This document shows, piece by piece, positions 21,913 through 30,672 of a stretch of DNA of 64,000 nt. Source of the stretch: DASVVT01 sp036386415 (GTDB lineage: Bacteria; Acidobacteriota; Blastocatellia; Pyrinomonadales; Pyrinomonadaceae). The position numbers and the translations under genes are program-made. Location: NCBI GenBank assembly GCA_036386415.1, contig DASVVT010000006.1, positions 38,893 through 102,892 of the forward strand, in the 5' to 3' direction. The notes under the pieces were generated by a model, which made no database searches, was not told the DNA's origin, and saw only the letters and a list, made by a program, of their open reading frames with translations. Position 1 is the stretch's first letter. Each line of letters opens with the position of its first letter.

Positions 21913-23163
21913 TCACTTGATGCTCTTATTCACTTCGTCCTCGTCGCCAACGGGTAGCGTGACGACGAAGCGGCTCCCATGGCCTAAGAGACCGTCTTCG
22001 ATCCAGATGCGGCCACGGTGCGCCTCTACAATACCCTTAGCGATGGCCAGACCCATTCCCGACCCTGATGGTTGATGCGTGCCTGTATCACCATCCCTCA
22101 TGGCGCGAAAGAACTTGTCGAAAACCCGCTCACGTAACTCTAAGGGGATGCCCGGCCCCTTATCTTCCACACTCAACTGAACCATCTGGTCATCTGTGCT
22201 CTTGGCATCGACGTTTATCTCCGTTCCCTTCGGTGAATACTTCGCGGCATTATCCACGAGCGTGTAGACGACCTCAGCAACCGATCTGTCGTCCAAGCGT
22301 ACAGTGGGCAGCCCGTCCTCAAGCGTGACATGAATCTTATGATCACGTGTGAGAGGTGCAGCCCGTTCCAGAGCAGTCGTCACAATCTCCTCAACTGACC
22401 CCCACCGCCGACGCAGATGTATCTCTCCGGCCTCGATGCGTGCCAGGTCCATCAATCCTTCAACAAAGCGATTAAGCCTATCAGCCTCTTCGTCAATGAC
22501 TTCAAGCATTTCGCGCCGCCCATCAGCGTCGAGGGTGACGGGGTCTCCGCCATTAGTATGAGAAAGCGGATCGTCGAGCAATGTTGTGACGGACGCCTTG
22601 ATTGACGTGAGCGGCGTACGCAGATCGTGCGTGACGGCATCCAGAAGCGCTGACTTTAACCGCTCGCTTTGTTCGAGCGCTTTGGCCTGGCTCGCCTGCT
22701 CGAAAGCCTCCTGAAGCTCGGCGTATAGCCTCCCGATCTGACGCCGTCCCTCGTCAGCCTCCTCGGCGCGACGCTTCGCATGAACTGAAAGTTGCCCGGC
22801 GGTCACGGCAGTGATGAGAAATGCAAATAGCGCGATCCAGTTGTCCGGGTCGTCAATAGTCAGCCTCCCGACCGGAGGCAGGTAGAAGAAGTTGATGCAC
22901 ACCACACCCAGCAGTGATGCCAATACGGCAGGACGGGCTCCCCAAAGGGTGGCGACGAACAGCACCACGAGGAGCAAGCCGAGCGCAACAGTTGTGGAGT
23001 TAACATGCTCGCCGAACAGCTTGAGCGCAACCGTGACGGCGGCGACTCCGACGACAGCTATCATGTAGCCGTACCGCCCTTTCTCAAATCCTTTAATCCA
23101 CACGCTCATGATTGTAAGTCGGAAGCCCCCATACTTAACAGTCCTATTGATCGACGTGACCAT
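21913..23163 (-). CDS. Short KdpD-like sensor histidine kinase
   Basis: 416 residues. A KdpD-type four-helix membrane block (DUF4118, about 30-125, with INFFYLPPVGRLTIDDPDNW) is followed by a coil, the H-box THDLRTPLTSIKAS, the N-box DNAAKYSPKG and glycine-rich ATP motifs (DKGPGIP, GSGMGLAIAKG). The KdpD N-terminal sensor and universal-stress domains are missing, so the protein is about half the usual size. It lies with kup and a KdpE-like regulator, which supports control of potassium uptake. A GAGG site precedes ATG 23163; a start at 23109 is possible. Confidence 0.85.
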   Translation of the reverse strand: MVTSINRTVKYGGFRLTIMSVWIKGFEKGRYGYMIAVVGVAAVTVALKLFGEHVNSTTVALGLLLVVLFVATLWGARPAVLASLLGVVCINFFYLPPVGRLTIDDPDNWIALFAFLITAVTAGQLSVHAKRRAEEADEGRRQIGRLYAELQEAFEQASQAKALEQSERLKSALLDAVTHDLRTPLTSIKASVTTLLDDPLSHTNGGDPVTLDADGRREMLEVIDEEADRLNRFVEGLMDLARIEAGEIHLRRRWGSVEEIVTTALERAAPLTRDHKIHVTLEDGLPTVRLDDRSVAEVVYTLVDNAAKYSPKGTEINVDAKSTDDQMVQLSVEDKGPGIPLELRERVFDKFFRAMRDGDTGTHQPSGSGMGLAIAKGIVEAHRGRIWIEDGLLGHGSRFVVTLPVGDEDEVNKSIK

Positions 23164-23226
23164 AAGACCTCGGGTCTGCTGCGTGTCTGCTCAACTAAAG
23201 CAAATACCCCTCTATGGAAGGAGCAA

Positions 23227-23607
23227 TCAGTTTTTGTTCGTTTGTTGGGGGCGAAGGCGCATCAAGTGCTCGAAGCCGCCGGGCTGGGATTGAATTGGTG
23301 AAGGAAGGCGGGACAGATTCTTCTCTAAGAGGTCAAGACAGTATGCGCCTAAGGTGAGCAGCGGGAGAGATAGAACGAATAATATGATTTCTACTGTATT
23401 CAAAAACGATCCAGGGCTACCTGGCGCGAGGAGTGAGACGATGAGCCATAAAATCGCCCCTATAATGATTGACCCCAACCCGCCGGCGATTCCGATTGAT
23501 GCGCCAATTGATTGATGAGTCCATCTGTCTTTTCTGATGAGAAGATAGATTCTTCGATAAAGCTCCGCACCCGGTTCATCCGTCTGCAAGATATACATCT
23601 TGTTCAT
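23227..23607 (-). CDS. Small membrane protein under c-di-AMP riboswitch
   Basis: 126 residues with two hydrophobic segments (about 35-60 and 70-92) and charged ends (ELYRRIYLLIRKDRWTHQ; LRPQQTNKN). No family recognised. The start at 23607 follows a GGGCGGAGC sequence close to the ATG. It is the first gene downstream of the riboswitch and is followed after 63 bp by the KdpD-like kinase, so the two are probably cotranscribed. A role in K+ or osmotic control is inferred from context alone. Confidence 0.65.
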   Translation of the reverse strand: MNKMYILQTDEPGAELYRRIYLLIRKDRWTHQSIGASIGIAGGLGSIIIGAILWLIVSLLAPGSPGSFLNTVEIILFVLSLPLLTLGAYCLDLLEKNLSRLPSPIQSQPGGFEHLMRLRPQQTNKN

Positions 23608-23638
23608 GCTCCGCCCTCGATCCAGGCCACACGATGAA

Positions 23639-23668
23639 GGGCGCGGAAAGCAAACAGCTTCCGCGCCC
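23639..23668 (-). promoter_or_regulatory. Hairpin between riboswitch and gene
   Basis: Perfect 10-bp arms GGGCGCGGAA (23639-23648) and TTCCGCGCCC (23659-23668) with a 10-nt loop. It lies between the c-di-AMP aptamer and the start codon. It could be the switchable element, although no T-run follows on the minus strand. Confidence 0.55.
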
Positions 23669-23684
23669 TGAAAATAATCGTGAC

Positions 23685-23845
23685 GGCTCTGCCACTTCCA
23701 TAAAGCCTGCGAGGTTAGCTGCCGGGCTCGGACCTGGAAGTGTCCTACGCTCTATGCGCGGCTCTGACGCCGCACCCGAATGATACGCCCCATGCTCCGT
23801 GATGTGCGGAACTGTGGTTCCCCCGCGTTGCCCTTCTTAATGCCA
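23685..23845 (-). ncRNA. c-di-AMP riboswitch (ydaO-yuaA type)
   Basis: On the minus strand the region contains GCGGGGGAACCAC, then ATTCGGGTGCGGC, then GTCCGAGCCCGGCAGCTAAC directly followed by CTCGCAGGC. The last blocks match the highly conserved core of the ydaO-yuaA aptamer (CCGA-CCCG-CAGCTAAC-TCG-AGGC). The core is enclosed by perfect arms CACTTCCA/TGGAAGTG (23742-23735 and 23700-23693). ydaO aptamers bind c-di-AMP and usually switch off K+ and osmolyte genes when c-di-AMP is high. Here the context is a potassium locus. A covariance-model search would settle the boundaries. Confidence 0.85.
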
Positions 23846-23910
23846 ATCCCATGCACGGCGAGCAACTTCGGCAATCAAATTGTCAACACACGGATATTAC
23901 TCGCCTGCAT

Positions 23911-23951
23911 ATAAAGATGGCGTAAAGGGTTTATAAAAAGTTTGTAAAGAT
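23911..23951 (-). promoter_or_regulatory. Phased TAAAG boxes at riboswitch promoter (KdpE-like site)
   Basis: Four units, ATAAAGATGGC, GTAAAGGGTTT, ATAAAAAGTTT and GTAAAGATGAA, at exact 11-bp spacing on the plus strand. A minus-strand -10 candidate TAATAT lies at 23899-23894. Direct repeats one helical turn apart, overlapping the -35 region, are typical of OmpR/PhoB-family activators such as KdpE. Confidence 0.65.
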
Positions 23952-23967
23952 GAAGCGAAGGAATCTT

Positions 23968-24663
23968 TTAAGAATCGGGATTGAAGCGATAACCCACCCA
24001 CGGCTCGGTGAGGATGTAGTGGGGCTTGGAAGGATTCGGTTCAACCTTCTTTCTCAATTGGCCGACGAAGACCCGTAAATATTCGCCCTGTTCAGTGTAG
24101 TTGCCGCCCCAAACTGCGGCCAGTAAATTGCGATGCGTGAGGACTTTGCCCGCATGATTGACGAAGTGAACCAAGAGGTCGTATTCCTTGGGTGTGAGGT
24201 GAACTTCCACCCCCCGGACAAAGACCCTTCGAGATTCCAGATCGAGGCGAAAGTCCCCTTCTTCTAAAACGGAGGAGGAGTTTGCAGAAGGCATCCTGGC
24301 GCGCCGTAATTGCGCCCGAATGCGAGCCAGAAGTTCGTCTATCCCGAACGGCTTGGTGACATAGTCATCGGCACCGGCGTCTAAAGCTTCAACTTTTGTT
24401 TTCTCTTCGCCGCGCACGGAAAGGACGATGATTGGAAGCTGTGAGGTCTCCCGCAGGCGGCGGCATAATTTAAGTCCGTCCATGTTCGGCATAGCAAGAT
24501 CGGTAATGACCAGATCAGGAGGCCAGTCGCCAAATGTCTCTAGCGCTGAAATGCCATCGGACGCGATGCGCACGTCGTACCCATGAGTCTTGAGTCCCGT
24601 GCGAAGTACGCGTGCGATCTGCGGCTCATCATCAACAATGAGGATACGCGGTTGCTGGCTCAT
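23968..24663 (-). CDS. kdpE: KdpE-like response regulator
   Basis: 231 residues from ATG 24663; the longer frame to 24720 adds residues outside the family. The receiver domain has DDE (11-13), phospho-acceptor D55 in VITDLAMPNMDG, and the conserved Lys in DDYVTKPFGIDELLARIRAQ. The C-terminal OmpR-type winged helix contains VHLTPKEYDLLVHFVNHAGK and ends in EPWVGYRFNP. The sequence pattern follows E. coli KdpE closely. It lies 68 bp downstream of kup on the same strand. No kdpFABC genes are seen, so its targets here are probably kup and the riboswitch-controlled operon. Confidence 0.88.
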   Translation of the reverse strand: MSQQPRILIVDDEPQIARVLRTGLKTHGYDVRIASDGISALETFGDWPPDLVITDLAMPNMDGLKLCRRLRETSQLPIIVLSVRGEEKTKVEALDAGADDYVTKPFGIDELLARIRAQLRRARMPSANSSSVLEEGDFRLDLESRRVFVRGVEVHLTPKEYDLLVHFVNHAGKVLTHRNLLAAVWGGNYTEQGEYLRVFVGQLRKKVEPNPSKPHYILTEPWVGYRFNPDS

Positions 24664-24731
24664 GATACTCAATCTTGACCGCCGGAACGGCCTCCGTAAG
24701 GTGATGGACGCTGAGCCCAACTCGGGGCACG

Positions 24732-26666
24732 CTAAATCTCGATCTGAGAACCAAGTTCGACGACGCGGTTAGGCGGCAGGCAGAAGTAAGCCGTCGCACT
24801 TGATGCGTTACGTGACATCAAGGCGAACAGCTTTTCACGCCAGATCATCATTCCCGGATGCTTATCGCTCGCGATCACGGTCTCGCGACCGAGAAAGAAG
24901 GTTGTGTTCATTGAATTGAATCTTGCAGCAGGCGGCTCCAGGTTCTCTAAGACTTTCGGAATGTCCGGGTCTTCCATAAATCCATAGTTGACGATCATGC
25001 GGTAAAAATCATGCCCCAGCGACTCCATGTGCACACGATCCTCCGACTCGACGTACGGCGATTGTTTCGTCTTAACTGTCAAAAGGATTACGCGCTCGTG
25101 TAGCACCTTGTTGTGTTCCAGATTGTGCATTAACGCTGGCGGTGTCCCTGTCGCCGTTCCGTTCATGAAGACGGCTGTGCCCGGCACACGCACGGGCGGG
25201 TGCTGTGCAATGTCACGCAAAAAATCCTCTATCGGATGGGCGCGTGATAATAATCTTTCGGCCAGGATACGACGGCCTTTCTTCCACGTAGTCATTAACA
25301 GAAAGATCAAAGCGCCGACAACGAGCGGGAACCAGCCGCCGTGCGGAATCTTGATGATGTTTGCTCCGAAGAACGCAAGATCAATAACAAGGAAAAAGCC
25401 TGAGAGCGCGAGCGTGGCGGTCAGACTCCATTTCCACTTATCACGCTCGACCACGCCGAGCAAAACGGTCGTGATGACCATCGTCGCGGTGACGGCCACA
25501 CCGTATGCTGCGGCCAGCTTGCTAGAGGAGCCGAAGCCGATGACGATAGCTATGCAGCCGAGCATCAACGCCCAGTTGAGGGCCGGAATATAAATCTGTC
25601 CCATCTCGGTCGAAGAGGTGTGCTCGATTCTCAGCCGTGGCATGAAGCCGAGTTGAATGGCCTGCATCGTGAGCGAATACGCACCGGAAATCAAAGCCTG
25701 CGAGGCGATAATCGCGGCACAGGTCGCCAGCACGATCAGTGGGTACAAGGCCCATCCGGGAGCGAGCCTGTAGAAGGGATTCTCGGCGGCAGTCGGATTC
25801 TCTATGAGCAACGCACCCTGCCCTAGATAATTCAGCAAGAGCGCGGGCAGGACGATCGCGTACCAGACAATGCGAATCGGTCGCTTACCAAAATGCCCCA
25901 TATCGGCGTAGAGTGCCTCGCCGCCTGTGACGACCAGAAAGACCGTGCCCAGCACAAGAAAGCCATGCCAGCCCTCGCGCAGAAAGAAGTTGATCCCATG
26001 AACGGGATTGAACGCCGCGATGACAGATGGGTGACGGAGAACCTGCATGACGCCGAGCGCCGCGATGACAATAAACCACACCAGCATGACGGGGCCGAAG
26101 AGGCGCCCGACTTTCGCCGTCCCACGACTTTGAATCAGAAACAGCCCAACAATTATCACTATCGTCACCGGAACCACGTACGGCGCGAAGAGCGGCGTCG
26201 CGACGTTTAAACCCTCAATCGCGCCGAGCACTGAGATCGCGGGCGTAATAATCCCGTCACCATAGAGCAGCGCCGCGCCGAAGATACCGAGCACGACAAG
26301 CAACCAGCGTTCGCTTTTACTCACGATCTTTATCGGAGTCGCCAGCGCCGTGAGAGCCAGAATGCCGCCTTCACCTCGATTGTCCGCTGCCAATACGAAG
26401 ATGCAGTATTTAACCGAGATAATTATGATGAGAGCCCAGAAGATTAGCGATAACACGCCGAAGATGTTTTCGTGAGTAGCGGTGATAGCGTGCGGGCCAT
26501 GAAAGCACTCGCGCATGGCATAGAGGGGGCTCGTCCCTATGTCACCATAAACGATGCCAAGCGCGGTGAGCGAAAGAATGGCAAGATAGCGTCCGCTTGG
26601 TGTTGAAGTGTGTGGGTGTCCGTGCTCATCAGTGAGCGTTGTATGGATGTCTGTCGAAGCTGCCAT
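24732..26666 (-). CDS. kup: Kup-type potassium transporter
   Basis: 644 residues. The start at 26666 (MAASTD) is preferred over 26723 on family length, though both lack a strong ribosome site. Kup hallmarks: LGIVYGDIGTSPLYAMRECF, NRGEGGILAL, LYGDGIITPAISVLGAIEG and a soluble C-terminal domain after about twelve membrane helices (VPGTAVFMNG). It imports K+ with protons across the cytoplasmic membrane. TAAAG boxes at 26820-26850 lie at its promoter and the KdpE-like gene follows it. Confidence 0.93.
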   Translation of the reverse strand: MAASTDIHTTLTDEHGHPHTSTPSGRYLAILSLTALGIVYGDIGTSPLYAMRECFHGPHAITATHENIFGVLSLIFWALIIIISVKYCIFVLAADNRGEGGILALTALATPIKIVSKSERWLLVVLGIFGAALLYGDGIITPAISVLGAIEGLNVATPLFAPYVVPVTIVIIVGLFLIQSRGTAKVGRLFGPVMLVWFIVIAALGVMQVLRHPSVIAAFNPVHGINFFLREGWHGFLVLGTVFLVVTGGEALYADMGHFGKRPIRIVWYAIVLPALLLNYLGQGALLIENPTAAENPFYRLAPGWALYPLIVLATCAAIIASQALISGAYSLTMQAIQLGFMPRLRIEHTSSTEMGQIYIPALNWALMLGCIAIVIGFGSSSKLAAAYGVAVTATMVITTVLLGVVERDKWKWSLTATLALSGFFLVIDLAFFGANIIKIPHGGWFPLVVGALIFLLMTTWKKGRRILAERLLSRAHPIEDFLRDIAQHPPVRVPGTAVFMNGTATGTPPALMHNLEHNKVLHERVILLTVKTKQSPYVESEDRVHMESLGHDFYRMIVNYGFMEDPDIPKVLENLEPPAARFNSMNTTFFLGRETVIASDKHPGMMIWREKLFALMSRNASSATAYFCLPPNRVVELGSQIEI

Positions 26667-26806
26667 AGTTGATCTGAGAGAAGAATTTAATAGTGCTCCA
26701 CAACAGTTGCCGCCCGGAAGCAATAAAGAGCCTGCAAGATTTACCTTTGCGTCCTGTGACAGTGAGCTGGACTTGCTCGACTGTTAATTAAAGGGGGAAA
26801 CAAACA

Positions 26807-26850
26807 CTTATAGGATGGCATAAAAGTTGTAAAGATTTTATAAAGATTCT
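26807..26850 (-). promoter_or_regulatory. kup promoter with TAAAG boxes (KdpE-like site)
   Basis: Plus-strand units ATAAAAGTT (26820), GTAAAGATTTT (26829) and ATAAAGATTCT (26840) share the word of the 23911-23951 site, at 9- and 11-bp spacing. A minus-strand -10 candidate TATAAG lies at 26812-26807. Placement over the -35 region suggests activation. Confidence 0.6.
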
Positions 26851-27190
26851 GCTTATCTCGGTGTCAGGCGTGATCATAAAATTGATCTGTTTGCTGAAAG
26901 GAAGGTTGGATTTGTAGTATTGAACAAAATCAGAATCACTGGAACCTGGAGTGGGGTCAGACCCCTGTGCCCTCTGCGTACATACCCTGACCGGACGACG
27001 TTGGCGCTTTCGCCACCCTTGTTAATTGTCAAAAGCTACGGGCAACTGCAAGGTTACCCGTAGCTTTTGTCTGGCACAGACTTCCTTGTCCGTACCGCCC
27101 TGCCCCATTTCAGTTGCACGCAGATAAAATCGACTGTTAAATATGGAAGACATAGGCTCGGCTAAATCATCGCCCTACCTGGAGGCTTTC
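26851..27190. other. Intergenic region with strong hairpin
   Basis: No gene seen. A short palindrome GGGGTCAGACCCC lies near 26953. A perfect 13-bp inverted repeat, CAAAAGCTACGGG (27030-27042) / CCCGTAGCTTTTG (27057-27069), may act as a terminator or protein site. The ribosome site TGGAGG of the next gene is at the end. Confidence 0.55.
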
Positions 27191-29356
27191 ATGCACATCC
27201 GTCTATCACGCATGCTCTCCATCATCGGCCTGTCGCTCACTCTCGTGGCGCAGGCCGCGCCATTGTCACGCTCAATGGAATCACAATCTCATGACAAGCA
27301 GCAGGGAGGAGCGCAGGTGTTGTCCTGGATGAAAGATTCTATGACGAAGCTGGAAACTGAGCTTGTGGCAAAGTACGGCGAGGCGCAACGCACGCGCCTC
27401 AGGCGTGGTCTTCAGCAGGTCGCGAGTTTCTGGCGCGAGGACGACGGCGACAGCGCCACCTTTGAAGAGTTTGTGCGAGCCAATTTCGCGGGCGATCAAG
27501 CGAGCCTGGACACGATGTTCAATCGCTTCGAGCGCAACCTCGAACAGCTCGACGGGCACATGCACGAGATTGCGCGCGAGTTCAATAATCAATCTGATCT
27601 GGACGTCGGAGAGATACTTCCTTTTGACGAACGGTTCGCAGGCTACGATCCTTCGGCTCACGTCATAGACGACTTCTTCCAGAACAAGATCGCCTTCATC
27701 GTCCTGCTTAACTTTCCGCTGACGACGCTTGAAGAGCGGCTCAAGGAGGGCGAGAAGTGGTCGCGGCGGCAGTGGGCAGAAGTCCGTCTGGCGCAGAGAT
27801 TTTCCAAGCGCATTCCGGCCGAAGTGAATCTCTCAATCTCGCAGGCGGCAGCCGAAGCCGGGCGCTACATCTCCGAGTACAACATCTGGATGCATCACAT
27901 CGTTGACAATGACGGCCAGCGCCTCTTCCCGCGCGGGCTGCGGCTGCTCTCACACTGGAACCTGCGCGACGAGATCAAAGCCGACTACAGTGATCAGAAG
28001 ACGGGGCTCGCCAAGCAGCGCGCTATACAGCAGGTCATGGAGCGCATCGTCACGCAGACCATTCCTTTAGCGGTCGTCAACAACCCCGAGGTAGATTGGA
28101 ATCCCTACACGAACGAAGTGAAACGGGCGGCGGTCAAAGATACGGAAGGGGCTGCTACAGCCCGGGCGAGCGCGACCCCTCTCGCTGCCGCCCCGACCAA
28201 TGCGCCGGAGCCAGACACACGCTACGGTAAGTTGCTCCTGACTTTCCAGGCATCCAGAAAAGCCGATCCCTTTTCACCGACCGCACCGACTCTGATCGCA
28301 CGCCGCTTCAACGAGAACCGCGAGATTCCAGAGGCGCGCATGCAGCAGATGCTCGAACAGGTGCTGTCGTCGCCGCTCGTCCCGCAGGTCGCAAAGGTGA
28401 TCGAATCCCGCCTCGGACGCCCGCTTGAGCCTTTCGACATCTGGTACAACGGATTCCGTGCGCGCGGCGCTTACACAGAAGCGCAGTTGGATGAAATGGT
28501 CGCCAAAAGATATCCGACCGCCGAAGCCTACAAGAAAGATATTCCGAGCCTGCTTATGAAGCTCGGCTTCACGAAAGAGCGTGCGGAGTATTTAGCCGGT
28601 AACATCATCGTCGATCCGGCGCGCGGTTCGGGTCATGCGATGGGCGCAGGGATGCGCGCAGAGAAGGCGCACCTGCGCACGCGCGTGGAAAAGGGCGGGA
28701 TGAATTACAAGGGCTTCAACATCGCCGTTCACGAGATGGGTCACAACGTCGAGCAGACCTTCTCGCTCAACAATATAGACCATACCTTGCTTCAAGGTGT
28801 TCCGAACACGGCCTTCACAGAAGCTCTCGCCTTCGTCTTTCAGGGGCATGATCTGGAACTGCTCGGACTCTCGAAACAGGACGCGCAGAGCCAGGCATTA
28901 AAGACGCTCAACGATTTCTGGGGAACCTACGAGATCAGTGGAGTCGCGCTCGTGGACATGGCCGTCTGGCACTGGATGTACGATCACCCCACGGCCACCC
29001 CCACAGAGTTGAAAAACGCCACCCTTCAAATCTCCAAAGACATCTGGAACAAATACTACGCCCCCGTCTTCAAGAAGCGCGACGTGGTGCTCTTGGGCAT
29101 CTACTCGCACATGATCGACGCCTTTCTCTATCTGCCCGACTATCCCATCGGACACATGATCGCTTTTCAGATCGAGGAGCAGATGGAGCGAGCCGGGAAC
29201 ATCGGCTCGGAGTTCGAGCGCATGGCGATGGTGGGCAGCGTGACCCCAGACCTCTGGATGAAGAAGGCGACGGGCGCACCCGTCGGCCCGGAAGCGCTTC
29301 TGACGGCGACGAAGAAGGCGTTGATGGAGATTGGCGGGGCAACGAAGCGAGAATGA
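27191..29356 (+). CDS. Secreted zinc metallopeptidase (HEXXH gluzincin-like)
   Basis: 721 residues from ATG 27191, which has GGAGG 7 nt upstream. Sec signal: MHIRLSRMLSIIGLSLTLVA, cleaved near AQA. A largely helical body follows. The zinc site is NIAVHEMGHNVEQTF in the C-terminal third, and TEALAFVFQGHD about 40 residues later can supply the third ligand Glu (E in TEA). The arrangement resembles M2/M3-type helical peptidases. It would act in the periplasm or outside the cell. Substrate unknown. It is monocistronic. Confidence 0.8.
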   Translation: MHIRLSRMLSIIGLSLTLVAQAAPLSRSMESQSHDKQQGGAQVLSWMKDSMTKLETELVAKYGEAQRTRLRRGLQQVASFWREDDGDSATFEEFVRANFAGDQASLDTMFNRFERNLEQLDGHMHEIAREFNNQSDLDVGEILPFDERFAGYDPSAHVIDDFFQNKIAFIVLLNFPLTTLEERLKEGEKWSRRQWAEVRLAQRFSKRIPAEVNLSISQAAAEAGRYISEYNIWMHHIVDNDGQRLFPRGLRLLSHWNLRDEIKADYSDQKTGLAKQRAIQQVMERIVTQTIPLAVVNNPEVDWNPYTNEVKRAAVKDTEGAATARASATPLAAAPTNAPEPDTRYGKLLLTFQASRKADPFSPTAPTLIARRFNENREIPEARMQQMLEQVLSSPLVPQVAKVIESRLGRPLEPFDIWYNGFRARGAYTEAQLDEMVAKRYPTAEAYKKDIPSLLMKLGFTKERAEYLAGNIIVDPARGSGHAMGAGMRAEKAHLRTRVEKGGMNYKGFNIAVHEMGHNVEQTFSLNNIDHTLLQGVPNTAFTEALAFVFQGHDLELLGLSKQDAQSQALKTLNDFWGTYEISGVALVDMAVWHWMYDHPTATPTELKNATLQISKDIWNKYYAPVFKKRDVVLLGIYSHMIDAFLYLPDYPIGHMIAFQIEEQMERAGNIGSEFERMAMVGSVTPDLWMKKATGAPVGPEALLTATKKALMEIGGATKRE

Positions 29357-29424
29357 CCGGCAACGATGCTTTTAATGCTTGCGCTTGATGCGCCTGAGGC
29401 GAAGCATTCAACCGAACAGATGAA

Positions 29425-29778
29425 TCAGTTCTGCGACTGACCATTTCGGCCTTCATGGATGATGTCGATCATGGCATTCAATCGCTGATCCGTGTGCTCT
29501 TGAGATACGGCAAGCTCAGTCATTCTCCGGGCGAGACCTGCCACTTTCTCGGCGAGACCCGAAACGTTTTCTTCTGTTCTGATCTGAGCATCAATAACCA
29601 CAGAGACTTTCTCAGTCAATTCCTTAAATCCGGCAGTAGTCACGACAATCAGGCGACCCAACAGGTCTTCCACTTTCGTCACGCGCTCCTCAACCCTTTG
29701 TTGATTAGCGGCAAACTGCGCTTGCTGCTCAATGATAAACTCCACCCGCTTTTGTAGCTTCTCTTCGTCAGCCATCAT
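29425..29778 (-). CDS. Coiled-coil protein (paralogue 1)
   Basis: 117 residues. The start at 29778 (or 29775) follows AAAGGATTTA. Heptad-like helices: EEKLQKRVEFIIEQQAQFAA, QRVEERVTKVEDLLGRL, and EENVSGLAEKVAGLARRM. No signal or membrane segment. It shares the N-terminal block (R)xEFIIxQQAQF with the upstream gene 29825-30148, so the two arose by duplication. Function unknown; such proteins are common in cyanobacteria and Acidobacteriota. Confidence 0.7.
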   Translation of the reverse strand: MMADEEKLQKRVEFIIEQQAQFAANQQRVEERVTKVEDLLGRLIVVTTAGFKELTEKVSVVIDAQIRTEENVSGLAEKVAGLARRMTELAVSQEHTDQRLNAMIDIIHEGRNGQSQN

Positions 29779-29824
29779 TAAATCCTTTAAATCATGGGCT
29801 CTGTCTGCTGAGCAATTTTGCGGA

Positions 29825-30148
29825 TCAACTCTTATCTTCGGACTTGCCGTTACTACCTTTACTAAAATAACGATCAACGTCAGCAACCAGATTTTTGATG
29901 CTCTCGTCCGTGCGCGTCTGTGATGCTGTCAGCCGCAGATGTGAATCGAGCAGCCGTACATGCGAATCGGCGAGCGCGTCAATCTTCGCGTTCACATCCT
30001 TGAAGCCTTCGAGCGTCGCTGCGGCGAGTCGGTTGACAACCTGATCGGTCTGCGTCTGTGCTTCTCGCAATCGCTGCATATCGACGGTAAATTGCGCTTG
30101 TTGCTTAATGATGAATTCCCTTCTCTTCTCAAAATCTTCGTTTGTCAT
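29825..30148 (-). CDS. Coiled-coil protein (paralogue 2)
   Basis: 107 residues from ATG 30148 (AGAGGA upstream). REFIIKQQAQFTVDMQRLRE is followed by helices with LADSHVRLLDSHLRLTASQT repeats, which is a trimer- or dimer-type coiled coil. It is homologous to 29425-29778, 46 bp downstream, and is probably in one transcript with it. Confidence 0.68.
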   Translation of the reverse strand: MTNEDFEKRREFIIKQQAQFTVDMQRLREAQTQTDQVVNRLAAATLEGFKDVNAKIDALADSHVRLLDSHLRLTASQTRTDESIKNLVADVDRYFSKGSNGKSEDKS

Positions 30149-30672
30149 TTCGGAAAATCCTCTCAATAATTTTCCAGCGCAAACTGGCTAATCTTCCAAC
30201 GATTCGGCCAGACACATGCAATTTAACGCTTCTCTTGAGAAGCGCACAAGCTTAATTAAAGCACATTAGCATACACGTCAGTTGTTGCAGGATTAACTGC
30301 AAGGCAGACTATTCAACTGTCTCCCGGCTCATGCGCTCTACTTCCAATCCCATGCCGAGGCGCGTGAATATCGCGTGCCTCTTCCATCAGGGCACCGTCG
30401 CAGAGACTAACAGCAGTCAGCTTTCTGCTATTAATAGAATCGCCACTCGCCGCTTGAAACCCACTGTTGCCTGCAATTTCAGGTTGATTCCCTGTAAAGC
30501 CGAACGCCTTTCCAAATGTTTGAAGTAGGATCACCGTCGTCAATAGCGTGAGGGCTAAGCTGAAAGGAAGAACAACCCATTCTCCGCGCCCCGCTCGTCT
30601 ATTGCTTTTCCTGACGGTTAATTGAGATTAGCTCTGAAACTGAATGTCCGAAATGTTAAAGGAGAATTACTC
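30149..30672. other. Intergenic region, no supported gene
   Basis: A minus-strand frame at 30313-30543 with one hydrophobic segment starts only at TTG and has no ribosome site. It may be a decayed membrane protein. The promoter and the AAAGGAGAA ribosome site of the next gene lie at the right end. Confidence 0.45.

Noticed and set aside
30313..30543. Minus-strand 76-residue frame with a hydrophobic stretch
   Set aside because: Only a TTG start inside the hydrophobic part and no ribosome site; the upstream frame lacks any start codon.
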